Shown: positions 1-9,113, numbered from the stretch's first letter. The stretch is DNA of 37,414 nt from Bacteroidales bacterium (GCA_028708425.1 JAQVYY010000036.1:1-37414), one strand, 5' to 3'. Numbers and translations: made by a program. The notes: generated by a model not told the origin, from the letters alone.

Positions 1-947
1 GAAATAATGCCTTCGCTAAGCAACTCTCTAACGATTATCTCAGTCATATCGCTCTTAAATTGAAACTCGTAGCGAATATCCATCACATAGGCTTTTACCC
101 TCATTTTAAGGTACGATCTGCGCTCATTAACCTCGTTGGCGAAAAGCACAACAACAGGCTTATTTAGGTAGATGAACCGTGAAACCTGAGCTGCCTCAAG
201 AGCAATTTTCCTGGCCTTTTGCGTATCAACATCAATGGGCAAATAGATTTCGGCAACAACCTGGCAGTTAAGTTCACCTGAGTTTGCGTTGGATACCGCT
301 GCATTCATCAGCTCCATGTTTGGAATGGAAACCACTGAGTCGTCAGGGGTTACTATTCTGGTTGCTCTCAGGCCAATTTGCAGCACTTCCCCATAGTGCT
401 GTCCAGCTTCAATCTTATCGCCAACCTGAAAAGGGCGATCGAAAAGGAGCATAAGCCCACCAAAAACGTTCTTAAGCAGATCCTGCGCTGCCAAACCAAC
501 GGCAATAGTAATGGAAGCTCCCATGGCAATGAGAGTTTGGAGGGGTGGATCATAAATTCCCTTTATAATGGCAAAAATTACTACCCCCCAAATAGCTATT
601 CGCACAATGGGGATAAGGCTTTTAACCCTAATACGATGTTTTGAGGTTCGCTCGCCTAAAACCTCAAGTAGCGTAATAATCAGCCTTACGATAAAGTAAT
701 CGAATATCAGCAGTATTAGTGTCCAAAAAATCTTTGAAAACGATATGGCATCAAACACCTCGGTTGGCGTTTGCAGCTGATCCTCAATATTCTTGGCGCT
801 TAACCTATTAACGGCAGTGGTATCGCCTGTTTGGATACTATCGAGCGGACTATAGGCTATATGTACAACCGTGTCGGCATGGGCTTCGGCCATTGTAGGT
901 AATATGCCAAAACAGATAATTATTGCGAGTAGTGCTATCCTTTTCAT
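1..947 (-). CDS. MscS-family mechanosensitive ion channel (partial, C-terminus outside window)
   Basis: Reading leftward from ATG at 945-947, the frame stays open to the window edge, giving about 315 residues without a stop. Residues 1-22 look like a signal peptide (MKRIALLAIIICFGILPTMA). Three hydrophobic segments follow near residues 70-95, 110-133 and 140-165. The third is the pore helix and soluble-domain entry typical of MscS, with AMGASITIAVGLAAQDLLKN followed by GGLMLLFDRPFQVGD. The next part (VVSIPNMELMNAAVSN) matches the MscS beta domain. Known role of the family: inner-membrane channel that opens under membrane tension to release solutes during osmotic downshock. The start lies 14 bases after the stop of the 1009-residue gene on the same strand, so the two are probably cotranscribed. 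The extreme C-terminus cannot be seen. Confidence 0.93.
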   Translation of the reverse strand, partial: MKRIALLAIIICFGILPTMAEAHADTVVHIAYSPLDSIQTGDTTAVNRLSAKNIEDQLQTPTEVFDAISFSKIFWTLILLIFDYFIVRLIITLLEVLGERTSKHRIRVKSLIPIVRIAIWGVVIFAIIKGIYDPPLQTLIAMGASITIAVGLAAQDLLKNVFGGLMLLFDRPFQVGDKIEAGQHYGEVLQIGLRATRIVTPDDSVVSIPNMELMNAAVSNANSGELNCQVVAEIYLPIDVDTQKARKIALEAAQVSRFIYLNKPVVVLFANEVNERRSYLKMRVKAYVMDIRYEFQFKSDMTEIIVRELLSEGII

Positions 948-961
948 TGCTTATACTATTT

Positions 962-3900
962 CTAGTTCACAAAATTTTTCAACGAGAGATAAACGGATAC
1001 TGATTTAAAGATTATTGGATTAATATTGAACTTTTGCTTTGGCCTAATTAGCAAGCCCTTTTCGAGCATTGGGCTTAGCAAGTTTCGGCAAACGCCAATG
1101 GGCTTGTCCATTACCCTCGAAAAATCGTCGAGACACAAGCCATCGTGAAGAATTAAAGCCTGAAGCGTAAAAAGTTCATCGCTACTTAGATTTTTGATAA
1201 ATGAGAAATCGACCTCGAATATGGGTAAAACATCTATAGTATCTTCGCTTACCTTTTGTATTGAACGAAGCCAGTAAAGCATAGCCAGCGAGATGTTGCC
1301 ATTGGACAGCTTTGTGAGTATCGAGAAGAATCGCTTCTGGAGATAATTCTGCATCTCCTCAGGCTCCAAACGCTTAAAAACTTTACTGCGTTTACTCTCA
1401 ATGTCGGGCAAAAAATTTATTTGAAATCCGCTTAGGGCGTTGCGCTTATAGATTATCTCCTCTATGGTAGTTTCATTCAATGGCTCAACAAACACCTCAC
1501 TGGTAAAGTAGTTAGAAACGTGTATGGTTCTATCTAAATAACGCCACGAATGCAACGTGTATATGCCAATCCACAGCACCTTTTTCATAGTATTGGCCAT
1601 CAGGCCGAACAGCAAGTTCATGCAATCGAAACCATGCACCTGCTTTAGAAACATGTGCTGCAGGTTTTCGATAATCACAATCCGGAATGAATCGCTGCTA
1701 TTAAAATAATTAATTATCTCATCGTTACTCCCAAATTTCTCCTGTTCAAATAGCTCGCTAAAAAAGGAGTAATAATCCTCAGGGGTATAAATCTTGTGGT
1801 TAAGCTTGGTGATTGTGACTTGCTCTTTGCGCTCCAAATCTTTCAGAAATATATTTACCAAAGATGTTACACCACTGCCCTTATCCCCAATAATTGATAC
1901 GGTAATAAACCTATCCTTGCTCCAATCCTTATAGGATTGCCTAAGTAGAGTCAGTTCTTTCTCCCTATTCACAAAAAAGCGCTCTTCGTTTGTCGGGCTT
2001 AGCCTAAACAAACGCTGGTAAACAAAGGGCAGATCCTTTAGCGATTGCTGCGTGCTGCCTATAAACTCTGAAATTTCGAACGATACTTTTCGAACATCTT
2101 CATCTACGCCTAGGCTTTTCTTAACGCTCTTAAGCCTTCTGTTTATGAAGAGTACAACCCTTTTGTAGTAGTACCTAGCCAATAAAAAATTCTGTTTAGC
2201 AATATTCGCCAACTTTTTTCTGAGCTGCTTGGTGCGCTCAATCGCTTTAATTTTGGCGACTCTCAGATTTAGCTCTATTACATTCTCCGTGTTCTTGAGC
2301 TTTAGTATATCGGTATTAAAGTTGTTTATGGCTTCGCCAAAGTCCTTGGCTAAAAGATTCTGAATCGCCTGGATTATCTCCTCAACCTTAGCAAGGTGCG
2401 CAAGAGCTCTATCAAAACCATCAACAATGGTTAATCGAGCTTTGCTAGCGGTTCCCTGCTTGCTCTTAAGCAGGAGTAACGCCGACTCAACGCTAAAATC
2501 GCTTACCGTACCAAGGGCTACCAGGTTCAAGCGTGCTCGCTCCAAATGCTTACTCACATTTTGCCTTATTTGGTCCACCCGAGCGTTAAACTTGGGCAAT
2601 GCCTCAAACCCAAGCAATTCGCGTGGCGAAATACTTCTAATTTCACTGCTACTTGTACCCTTTTCGTAATCCTTGTACCTCAAAAATGTCCTTTGCTCTG
2701 AAATATCATTGGTTAGGCTATTTATCCTATTGCTTAGGCGGCTAAAATCATCGTCAAAACAATGCGTAAGCATCTCAATTCCCTTAGCCAATACTTTGTC
2801 GGTTAGCTCGAGTGACAGTATTCCCTCTGCTTTCTGCACAATATCGAGCATATCCTTTTTCGACTTCTTATCGGAGCTTACGCTTGATTTTACTTTCGAT
2901 AGTAAAGCTTTTATTTGAGCAAAAAGCTCTGAAAGATTATTGGCTGAGAACTTGCCCACATTCTCGTAAAGCAAATTGAACTCGCCGTAAACAGAGTAGT
3001 AAAGCAAGGTCACCTCAACATCAAGTATCCAGTCATCAAGTAAGGTGCGATGCGTGTTCTGCCATAAAGCTAGTGTTTGCGATGATTGTACCAGTAACTC
3101 TTTGCTCCTTTTTTCAACCTTTGTATGCCTATAAAATCCACGGGGCATCTCAATGGTATCAACTTTGGCAATGGCCTTTGCAAAATCATCGATAATTCTA
3201 TCAACCAAAAGCTTAAGCTGTTCATCAATCTCTAACTGAATTTGATTATTGCTTTCCAAGGCCTGATTAAACAGAGCAGCAGGTCGTTGAACTTCTTCAT
3301 CGTCCTTTTCTGTTTTATCGCCGTAAAGCAGTTTCTGAAACTGTTCGTCAAGGTCGTCATCACCCTCCCAAAACCTAAGTAGGGTATTGCTATAGCTTTT
3401 AAAAACTGAGCCGAGAACTGGCAAAGAGTGCTCAACAAGAGATACATTCAGAAAATACCTGCACATGTTGCGATATGGTATCCTTCGATGCTTTAAAACC
3501 TCTCTGTTTGTCTCCTTCCTGAAAAGAACCCTTTGCCCCCATTTGACTATTGCTACAGCTTTGCGCCTAAAAAAGAGCACAATGTTCGACCAAATTTTTC
3601 TTACGGATTTAATTGGATTATCCTTAATGGACAGCGTGTAGGGCAATGCCATCTCTTTTACCCTAACCGTATGATTTACAACGGCAGTCTCATCCTTAAC
3701 TAGCTTGTTTAGCCCCTTGATAAAATCCTCTTTATCGGCATCAACTTGCTTTTGACCCTCCTTCAACAAATTCAGCAGGTTCTGTTTATACTCCCTTTGT
3801 AGCGCTACCTTATGAGGTATTTCATCGGTTGCATCAATGGCTTGTTGCAATTTAGTATAACGCTTTAGCTGTGCCTCTATCCAACGTTTGTCGTCCTTTA

Positions 3901-3991
3901 ACCGCACGTCGATAAAGCGCTTTACGTAGGGCAGCGTTTTTTGGGTTAAGAACTGATTAAATCTGAGAATATCGTTCATTTGTTTATCCAT
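962..3991 (-). CDS. Large helical P-loop NTPase-domain protein of unknown function
   Basis: 1009 residues with no signal peptide. Residues 1 to about 640 are charged, Leu/Lys/Glu-rich and predicted helical or coiled-coil, with a hydrophobic basic patch around residues 125-155 (SNIVLFFRRKAVAIVKWGQR). A P-loop domain starts near residue 690: Walker A-like GDKGSGVTSL at about 702-711 and a Walker B-like strand FRIVIIENLQ near 770, where Glu stands in the usual Asp position. The C-terminal 100 residues (FTLQALILHDGLCLDDFSRV) resemble a winged-helix or helical STAND tail. I do not recognise a named family. The layout suggests an ATP-driven scaffold or membrane-associated NTPase. It precedes the MscS gene by 14 bases, so a link to envelope stress is possible but only inferred. 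Confidence 0.85.
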   Translation of the reverse strand: MDKQMNDILRFNQFLTQKTLPYVKRFIDVRLKDDKRWIEAQLKRYTKLQQAIDATDEIPHKVALQREYKQNLLNLLKEGQKQVDADKEDFIKGLNKLVKDETAVVNHTVRVKEMALPYTLSIKDNPIKSVRKIWSNIVLFFRRKAVAIVKWGQRVLFRKETNREVLKHRRIPYRNMCRYFLNVSLVEHSLPVLGSVFKSYSNTLLRFWEGDDDLDEQFQKLLYGDKTEKDDEEVQRPAALFNQALESNNQIQLEIDEQLKLLVDRIIDDFAKAIAKVDTIEMPRGFYRHTKVEKRSKELLVQSSQTLALWQNTHRTLLDDWILDVEVTLLYYSVYGEFNLLYENVGKFSANNLSELFAQIKALLSKVKSSVSSDKKSKKDMLDIVQKAEGILSLELTDKVLAKGIEMLTHCFDDDFSRLSNRINSLTNDISEQRTFLRYKDYEKGTSSSEIRSISPRELLGFEALPKFNARVDQIRQNVSKHLERARLNLVALGTVSDFSVESALLLLKSKQGTASKARLTIVDGFDRALAHLAKVEEIIQAIQNLLAKDFGEAINNFNTDILKLKNTENVIELNLRVAKIKAIERTKQLRKKLANIAKQNFLLARYYYKRVVLFINRRLKSVKKSLGVDEDVRKVSFEISEFIGSTQQSLKDLPFVYQRLFRLSPTNEERFFVNREKELTLLRQSYKDWSKDRFITVSIIGDKGSGVTSLVNIFLKDLERKEQVTITKLNHKIYTPEDYYSFFSELFEQEKFGSNDEIINYFNSSDSFRIVIIENLQHMFLKQVHGFDCMNLLFGLMANTMKKVLWIGIYTLHSWRYLDRTIHVSNYFTSEVFVEPLNETTIEEIIYKRNALSGFQINFLPDIESKRSKVFKRLEPEEMQNYLQKRFFSILTKLSNGNISLAMLYWLRSIQKVSEDTIDVLPIFEVDFSFIKNLSSDELFTLQALILHDGLCLDDFSRVMDKPIGVCRNLLSPMLEKGLLIRPKQKFNINPIIFKSVSVYLSLKNFVN

Positions 3992-4147
3992 AGCCTCAAT
4001 GATATAGCAAGTTGTAATAGAGATTGCAAGTTAAGCAAGAAATCAACCCCAAAACTTTTTATTGATAAATTTATTCAAATTTCCGCAATTGGCATATTGT
4101 GCAAAGCGATAACCAAACAATCTATTTCAACATAACAACACGTTTAC

Positions 4148-4155
4148 TATCTTTG
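4148..4155 (+). promoter_or_regulatory. Bacteroidota-type -7 element upstream of gltX
   Basis: TATCTTTG matches the TAnnTTTG consensus of the Bacteroidota primary sigma factor and lies 25 bases before the gltX ATG. A -33 element is less clear. Read from sequence only; no transcription start is known. Confidence 0.5.
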
Positions 4156-4180
4156 TTAAAATTTTCTAATCAACTTAAAC

Positions 4181-4618
4181 ATGAGCCAAACAAACGTTAG
4201 GGTACGATTTGCCCCAAGCCCCACTGGGCCACTACATATTGGCGGTGTTCGCACTGCGCTATTCAACTACTTTTTTGCTCGTAAGCATGGCGGTACTTTC
4301 ATCCTCCGAATTGAGGATACTGACTCGCAGCGCTTTGTGCCCGGGGCAGAAGAATATGTTAACGAATCGCTCAGCTGGTGCGGCATTCACATTGACGAAG
4401 GGGTACAACAGGGTGGTCCCTTTGGGCCATACCGCCAAAGCGAGCGCAAGGCCATTTACAAGCAATACGCCGATATGCTAATTGATTCGGGCAACGCATA
4501 CTTTGCATTCGACACTGCCGAAGAGCTTGATACACTAAGAAAAGAAGCAGAGGCAAAAGGCGAAGCCTTTACCTATGGCTATAAAATTAGGGGTACACTT
4601 AACAACTCGCTTACCCTC
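4181..4618 (+). pseudogene. gltX: Glutamyl-tRNA synthetase, N-terminal fragment only
   Basis: The first 145 codons are an excellent GluRS start: [16 protein letters not shown] (class I HIGH-type motif, residues 8-22), [21 protein letters not shown] near residue 43 and YRQSER near 84. Homology stops at about residue 145 (GTLNNSLTL). The frame then reads about 50 nonsense codons antisense to the group II intron reverse transcriptase and stops at 4774. A complete GluRS is about 500 residues, so two thirds is missing, including the KMSKS-type loop and the anticodon-binding domain. No further gltX sequence occurs in the window. The product as written could not charge tRNA. GluRS is essential, so either a second copy exists or the junction near 4618 is an assembly or population artefact. 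Confidence 0.9.
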
Positions 4619-5423
4619 AATGCCCTCTTCGCTCCAGCTCCTTGTCCAGCTCATCTAAAACTATATTGGACAACAACGGGGATAACGGACTGCCTTGCGG
4701 CGTTCCCTTTACCCGCTGAGTGGTCATCCCTCCGCTCAACATTCCTGCGCGAAGAAATTTCCCTATCAGTCTAAGTACACGCTTGTCGCCAATGCGAGTA
4801 CTTAGTTGCCACAACAAGCGGTCGTGGTTCACCTCGTCAAAGAATTTTGCCAAGTCGATATCGACTATCCAGCTCTTGCCCTCTGCTACATAATCGCCTG
4901 CTTTGCGGAGTGCCTGATGGGCATTGCGCTTGGGGCGAAAACCGTAGCTGTGGTCTGAAAATGTGGAGTCATAGCGTTTGGATAGCACTTGGCTTATCGC
5001 TTGTTGTACCATGCGGTCTTTGACTGTGGGGATACCGAGTTGGCGTTTCCCGCCATTCGGTTTGGGTATCCATACCTCTTTAACTGCCGTAACTCGATAA
5101 GTGCCCGTTGTTAACTGGTGCTGAAGTTCTCGGTAATGGTTGCTGAACCAGTCGTTGAGCTCTTCAACGCTCTTCCCGTCAATGCCTGCACTTCCCTTGT
5201 TACGGATTACTCTCCGCAATGCGGTGTCAAGATTCTTTAAGTCCGCTATATCGCTCATCAAATCTTGGGTTAAGGCTCGTTCTTTTCTGCACCTCGACAA
5301 CCACTCACGCCGTACCAAACCGCTTCGGGTACTGAATACGTCAGCACCCTTCACCATTTGGCTACGCTCCCATTCGTCAAAAAGACCCATCTGAAAGTTT
5401 TCGTATTTTTCTGGCTTCATCAT
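4617..5423 (-). pseudogene. Group II intron reverse transcriptase/maturase, C-terminally truncated
   Basis: 268 residues read leftward from ATG at 5423. After an N-terminal extension of about 60 residues come the RT blocks of a group II intron-encoded protein: NKGSAGIDGKSVEEL, WIPKPNGGKRQLGIPTVKDR, FSDHSYGFRPKRNAHQAL, VDIDLAKFFDEVNHDRL and [20 protein letters not shown]. The frame ends at [10 protein letters not shown], immediately before where family members continue with the catalytic YADD box. The YADD motif, thumb, maturase X domain and any DNA-binding or endonuclease region are absent because the sequence switches to gltX near 4618. It cannot be an active RT as written. A second copy of the same N-terminus starts at 37184. 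Confidence 0.93.
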
Positions 5424-5820
5424 AGCTGTTACAATTTGCAGAACTACTGCTCCTTAATTGAAAATTCAGCCCTTCCCTGTATTGGCGTTACCCAATATTT
5501 ATAGCGGTACTATGGCTTCTGCTGACTTCTCCCGCCCTCTCGGGCCAGAGACCTCCTACGTTAAGTCCATTATCTTCCCGTCAATACTACTGCATTTACT
5601 ACCCCGAGCTACGGACGACTTTTGGGCGTCTGTGTCTATTGCCACATGACCCCTCGGGTAAGCCTTGGTATGCAGTTTCTGTTCGTTAGTACCGACTTTT
5701 GCTTTAGGCTTCTTTCAGATTTCACCTCGCGGTAAACACCCTTGCCATCAACTAACGGTTCTCGTCAAAATAAGCCCGTTCGGGACTTTAACCCTAGAGA
5801 TAATGAACATGCATAGCAAA
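4617..5820 (-). mobile_element. Group II intron, 5' part (domain I region plus truncated ORF); 3' part missing
   Basis: The element reads leftward. From about 5820 to 5424 lies non-coding, GC-richer sequence of the kind expected for intron ribozyme domains I-III, followed by the reverse transcriptase ORF. The segment 5437-5653 is nearly identical to 37200-37414 (I count three mismatches), so this is a multicopy element. Domains V and VI, which should lie left of the ORF, are absent here but visible in the second copy. The exact 5' boundary is uncertain. The element follows a strong hairpin (5827-5850) on its own strand, which fits the known preference of group IIC introns to insert after terminators; the class is an inference. 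It is GC-richer than its neighbours. Confidence 0.85.
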
Positions 5821-5826
5821 CAAACT

Positions 5827-5854
5827 GAAGCCGACCATAAGGTCGGCTTCTTTT
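5827..5854 (+). terminator. Rho-independent terminator
   Basis: Perfect 10-bp stem GAAGCCGACC / GGTCGGCTTC with ATAA loop, followed by TTTTAT on the plus strand. It may be the original terminator of gltX. It can also serve minus-strand transcripts from the DUF4831-like gene, because the stem is symmetric, though the minus tail is less U-rich. Confidence 0.8.
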
Positions 5855-5909
5855 ATATTATAAGGATTGAGGGTTGGTTTTTAGCTTCGACTTCGGCTTC
5901 GCTCAGCCC

Positions 5910-5933
5910 GACTACTAGTCTGACTATTAGTCT
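5910..5933. repeat. Short 12-bp tandem repeat
   Basis: GACTACTAGTCT is followed directly by GACTATTAGTCT, one mismatch. It lies between the terminator and the stop of the DUF4831-like gene. No function is apparent. Confidence 0.5.
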
Positions 5934-5946
5934 GAGTGCAACCTTG

Positions 5947-7053
5947 TTACTCCACAACGAGTCGGGCAGGCATTCTGAGTAACGGCCCAAACTGAGAAAA
6001 GGTAAGCACTTGCTGAAAAAACTCATTTTCAGAATTATGTATTTTCACCACAACAGGTACTGGTAAACGATAGTAAACCGCATCGAGGCGGGGCTTTTCT
6101 TTCTCGGTAATAAGCTGGTCGAATACCGCTGTACCTTGCCATTTTTCGGTAACCGACAAGGTTATTAACACGGGGCTTCCGCTTAAATCCGATGAGGATA
6201 AAACGCCCCGAGAATTAGAAAAACGAAAAAGTATGGACGAAGCATCGTCGCCATTTAATGCAGGAGTATAATCGAAATAATGAGTTGCTGTGCTTGCGGT
6301 AATTTTCCCTACAAATAGCGATAGATACTCCTCCTCTAAACGAGTAATCTCGTCAAGTACAGCTACAGCAGCCTCCCCCTGTCCCACAAAGTCGGCATCG
6401 CCAGACAAAAGCTCAACCCTACGGTTACGAAGCGAGAAAATAAAATCGGCTGCCTCACGAGCCTTCTCCTCAACAGAGCGCTCAACAACTACGGACTTAT
6501 GAATGGGAACACGAACAAAAGAGCTATCCTGCACCACCCTAGAGTAGTGTGTGGTTTTTTGCGCTGCAATAAAAGGTGTTGGGCTCAAATCGAGAAACAT
6601 ACTTTCAGTATCCTGATTATCTGATAAGCGAACAGACTTTTTAACGGTTCTATAATCGGAATTGGAGAGCGGAATAATTAATCCCTGCTCGGTAATTTCC
6701 AAGAAATCGAGGCTAAAACCCTCGGCTGGCTCAACTACAAAAATTGAGGTTAAATCGGGTTGACTATAAGGTACAACCTCGATATTTGAAATTACCCATC
6801 GTTTTTGAGGCTCTAGTACAACGTGCGAAATGCCTAAATATTTTTTTGCATATTTTGCAAATGGACCAGGTACTACTGAATTATACTCCGCTTCAACTTT
6901 TACCCTAAGGGCTGTTTTGGGAAGAGAGTAAACCATTCCCTTAGGACCAAGAGTTGATGAGCTACCTATGGGGGTTATTGTTGTTACAACTTTTTTTGAG
7001 CAAGAAAAAAACAGCATTGATGCCAATGCTAAAACTAAAATAATTCGATTCAT
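5947..7053 (-). CDS. DUF4831-like lipoprotein
   Basis: 368 residues. The N-terminus MNRIILVLALASMLFFSC is a lipoprotein signal with the lipid-modified Cys at position 18. The region GMVYSLPKTALRVKVEAEYN followed by PGPFAKYAKKYLGI resembles what I recall as the DUF4831 family of Bacteroidota, whose function is unknown. The mature part is mixed beta and helical without catalytic motifs I recognise, and includes a helical stretch EKAREAADFIFSLRNRRVEL near residue 205. Likely anchored in the inner or outer membrane and facing the periplasm. It ends about 90 bases from the terminator at 5827 and is separated from the nnr gene by about 107 bases. Confidence 0.8.
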   Translation of the reverse strand: MNRIILVLALASMLFFSCSKKVVTTITPIGSSSTLGPKGMVYSLPKTALRVKVEAEYNSVVPGPFAKYAKKYLGISHVVLEPQKRWVISNIEVVPYSQPDLTSIFVVEPAEGFSLDFLEITEQGLIIPLSNSDYRTVKKSVRLSDNQDTESMFLDLSPTPFIAAQKTTHYSRVVQDSSFVRVPIHKSVVVERSVEEKAREAADFIFSLRNRRVELLSGDADFVGQGEAAVAVLDEITRLEEEYLSLFVGKITASTATHYFDYTPALNGDDASSILFRFSNSRGVLSSSDLSGSPVLITLSVTEKWQGTAVFDQLITEKEKPRLDAVYYRLPVPVVVKIHNSENEFFQQVLTFSQFGPLLRMPARLVVE

Positions 7054-7160
7054 GAGTACAAAGTATAATTACAGTAAATTTTCAATAATTTATAAAACAG
7101 GGGTATCCCGTTACAACACAAACATCGTTAATGTTCACCACAAAGATAATGAGCTTAAGT

Positions 7161-8669
7161 TTATTGTAACAATTTATTGAAGGCAAAACCTAAATGGCTA
7201 ATAATATCTGAGGCAACTAACGACTGCTGCCCAATAGTTCGGGTTGCCATGTCGGCGGCATAACCGTGTATAAAAACCCCTACTATACAAGCATCGCAGG
7301 AACTATAGCCCTGAGCAAGTAACGAGGCAATTATACCCGTAAGCACATCGCCACTACCCGCTGTTGCCATTCCGGGGTTTCCGGTACTATTAACAAAAAC
7401 TTGTCCGTTGGGACAAACCACCTGCGTATTTGCACCCTTTACAACAATGATAACCTTGTATTTTTCAGCCATTTTAATGGCAACATTTAACCGTTCTGCC
7501 CCCGAATAGGTTTTACCGAAAAGCCTATTAAACTCTCCTACATGAGGCGTTAAAATACTATTCCGAGGAATATGGTTGAGCAACTCCTTATTCTGAGCAA
7601 TGAGGTTTAAACCATCGGCATCAATAACCATAGGTTTTACGGATAGCTTAAGTAGCTTCTCAAAGCCAGACAGAGTTTGCGGACTCTGCCCTACTCCAGA
7701 ACCAAAAGCCACTGCCGAATACTTTTCAACGCTCTCAATATCAGTAAAAAAGTTTGGGCTAGAATCGGGTTGCACCATAACCTCGGGCAACGAGGCATGC
7801 ACAACCATTGAAGCATCCTTTGGTACATGAACCGTCACCAATCCAGCGCCAGCTTTTAGGCACGATTTTGCGTTAAGTATAGATGCCCCAATCATTCCTA
7901 AGCTCCCTGCAACAATTAGACAATGTCCAAAATCCCCTTTATGGCTGTGGGTTAATCGCCTAGGCACATTCTTCTCAACTAATTCTAGATCAGAATAAAA
8001 GAAAGGGGTGCTCAGGCTATCTATTATTTCTGGATGCAGATTGATATCTACAACCTCCCATTCTCCAACATACTGCTCGTTCTCGGCAAAAATAAAGCAC
8101 AACTTAGGGAACTGAAAGCTGATGGTATAGCCAGCTCTTATTACTGCGTTATTATTGGGTACGGGGTTCTCCTCACCAAATAGTCCAGATGGAATATCCA
8201 CCGAAACCACGCTTGCACCTGAAGAGTTTATGTGATTAACCAACCTAGCCGACAGCCCTTGCAAAGCACGAGAGAGCCCAGATCCGAACAAGGCATCAAT
8301 AATTAAATCATCGGAATTTAGCGTTGGCAAGCTTGAGGTTTGGCTAAGAAAGTTGGGGGCTATAATGCCCTGTTTACGAAGTCGCTTTAGATTTTCCTCT
8401 AAATCTTGTGAATAGGAAGACGACTCAATGATATGCAGCGTAACATCATATCCAGCCATTGCCAACATGCGGGCAAGCGCCACCCCATCGCCACCATTAT
8501 TTCCTGGTCCTGCAAAAATTCGAATCCGTTTTGCATATAAATATTTGGCAACAATTTTTTTAAGCAGCTCATTGGCTGCCCGCTCCATTAAATCAATAGA
8601 TAGAATAGGCTCATGCTTAATGGTGTAAGCATCTATATCGCGAATTTGATGACAACAAAATATTTTCAT
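7161..8669 (-). CDS. nnr: Bifunctional NAD(P)H-hydrate epimerase / ADP-dependent NAD(P)H-hydrate dehydratase
   Basis: 502 residues, the normal length of the fused enzyme. The N-terminal YjeF_N epimerase domain (about 1-210) has FAGPGNNGGDGVALARMLA and VDIPSGLFGE. The C-terminal ribokinase-like dehydratase domain (about 225-500) has IDADGLNLIA, LTPHVGEFNRLFG, VVKGANTQVV and the signature GNPGMATAGSGDVLTGIIAS. Family role: repair of the hydrated, inactive forms of NADH and NADPH in the cytosol; the epimerase interconverts R and S forms and the dehydratase uses ADP to restore the cofactor. It is divergent from the S4 gene, with about 83 bases between starts. No defect is visible. Confidence 0.97.
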   Translation of the reverse strand: MKIFCCHQIRDIDAYTIKHEPILSIDLMERAANELLKKIVAKYLYAKRIRIFAGPGNNGGDGVALARMLAMAGYDVTLHIIESSSYSQDLEENLKRLRKQGIIAPNFLSQTSSLPTLNSDDLIIDALFGSGLSRALQGLSARLVNHINSSGASVVSVDIPSGLFGEENPVPNNNAVIRAGYTISFQFPKLCFIFAENEQYVGEWEVVDINLHPEIIDSLSTPFFYSDLELVEKNVPRRLTHSHKGDFGHCLIVAGSLGMIGASILNAKSCLKAGAGLVTVHVPKDASMVVHASLPEVMVQPDSSPNFFTDIESVEKYSAVAFGSGVGQSPQTLSGFEKLLKLSVKPMVIDADGLNLIAQNKELLNHIPRNSILTPHVGEFNRLFGKTYSGAERLNVAIKMAEKYKVIIVVKGANTQVVCPNGQVFVNSTGNPGMATAGSGDVLTGIIASLLAQGYSSCDACIVGVFIHGYAADMATRTIGQQSLVASDIISHLGFAFNKLLQ

Positions 8670-8695
8670 CTACACAAAAGAAATAAAAAGTAAAA

Positions 8696-8712
8696 CAAAT
8701 ATAGTATTTTTG
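8696..8712. promoter_or_regulatory. Back-to-back candidate promoters for nnr (minus) and the S4 gene (plus)
   Basis: On the minus strand, TATATTTG at 8703-8696 fits TAnnTTTG and lies 26 bases before the nnr ATG. On the plus strand, TATTTTTG at 8705-8712 also fits and lies about 40 bases before the S4 ATG. The two would be adjacent and divergent. AT-rich sequence makes chance matches likely. Confidence 0.35.
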
Positions 8713-8752
8713 AGGGGTTTACTCGATTGTTAATCTTAAATAACCTGATAAA

Positions 8753-8959
8753 ATGCAAACATTCAAAATAGAAAGTGAGTATATACAACTAATTCAACTA
8801 CTAAAAGCAGCCCGAATAGCCCAAAGCGGTGGAGAAGCACAACTCCTTGTAAATGATGGGCTGGTGAAAGTTAACGGAGTAGTTGAGAGCAGAAAAAGGG
8901 CTAAACTTCGTACCGGTGATGTAGTTGAGTATGATGATACTAAAATTGAAATAGCATAA
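8753..8959 (+). CDS. Small S4-domain RNA-binding protein (YbcJ/YaaA-like)
   Basis: 68 residues, essentially one S4 domain. Key features are IQLIQLLKAARIAQSGGEAQ, the turn LVNDGLVKVNGVVESRKRAK and LRTGDVV, as in stand-alone S4 proteins of the YbcJ/YaaA type. These bind structured RNA, probably rRNA or ribosomes, in the cytosol; the exact partner is not known here. It is followed by a truncated copy of the interspersed repeat and then by xseA on the same strand, 154 bases downstream. Confidence 0.9.
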   Translation: MQTFKIESEYIQLIQLLKAARIAQSGGEAQLLVNDGLVKVNGVVESRKRAKLRTGDVVEYDDTKIEIA

Positions 8960-8983
8960 GGAATTGACGAAACATAAATTTCG

Positions 8984-9082
8984 TTTCACAACCAATTTTG
9001 TTACCCAAAATTGGGCTCAACTAAGTCGGGGTAACCGGTATATGCATTCTTCTTTTACAAGCTTGATGAATAATGCGGGTTA
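8984..9082 (+). repeat. Interspersed three-hairpin repeat, copy A (5'-truncated)
   Basis: The copy starts inside the element at TTTCACAACCAATTTTG and contains hairpin 2 (CCAATTTT / AAAATTGG) and hairpin 3, ending with TAATGCGGGTTA. The left end and hairpin 1 are replaced by an unrelated 6-bp hairpin (ACGAAA / TTTCGT, 8967-8984). It lies between the S4 gene and xseA and ends 31 bases before the xseA start. Confidence 0.85.
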
Positions 9083-9113
9083 TATGCCCCATAAAAAAAG
9101 TTAAGGAAGACAG

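Noticed and set aside
4617-5423. The reverse transcriptase as a retron or diversity-generating retroelement
   Set aside because: The RT blocks, the associated ribozyme-like flanks and the domain V/VI structures in the second copy identify a group II intron.
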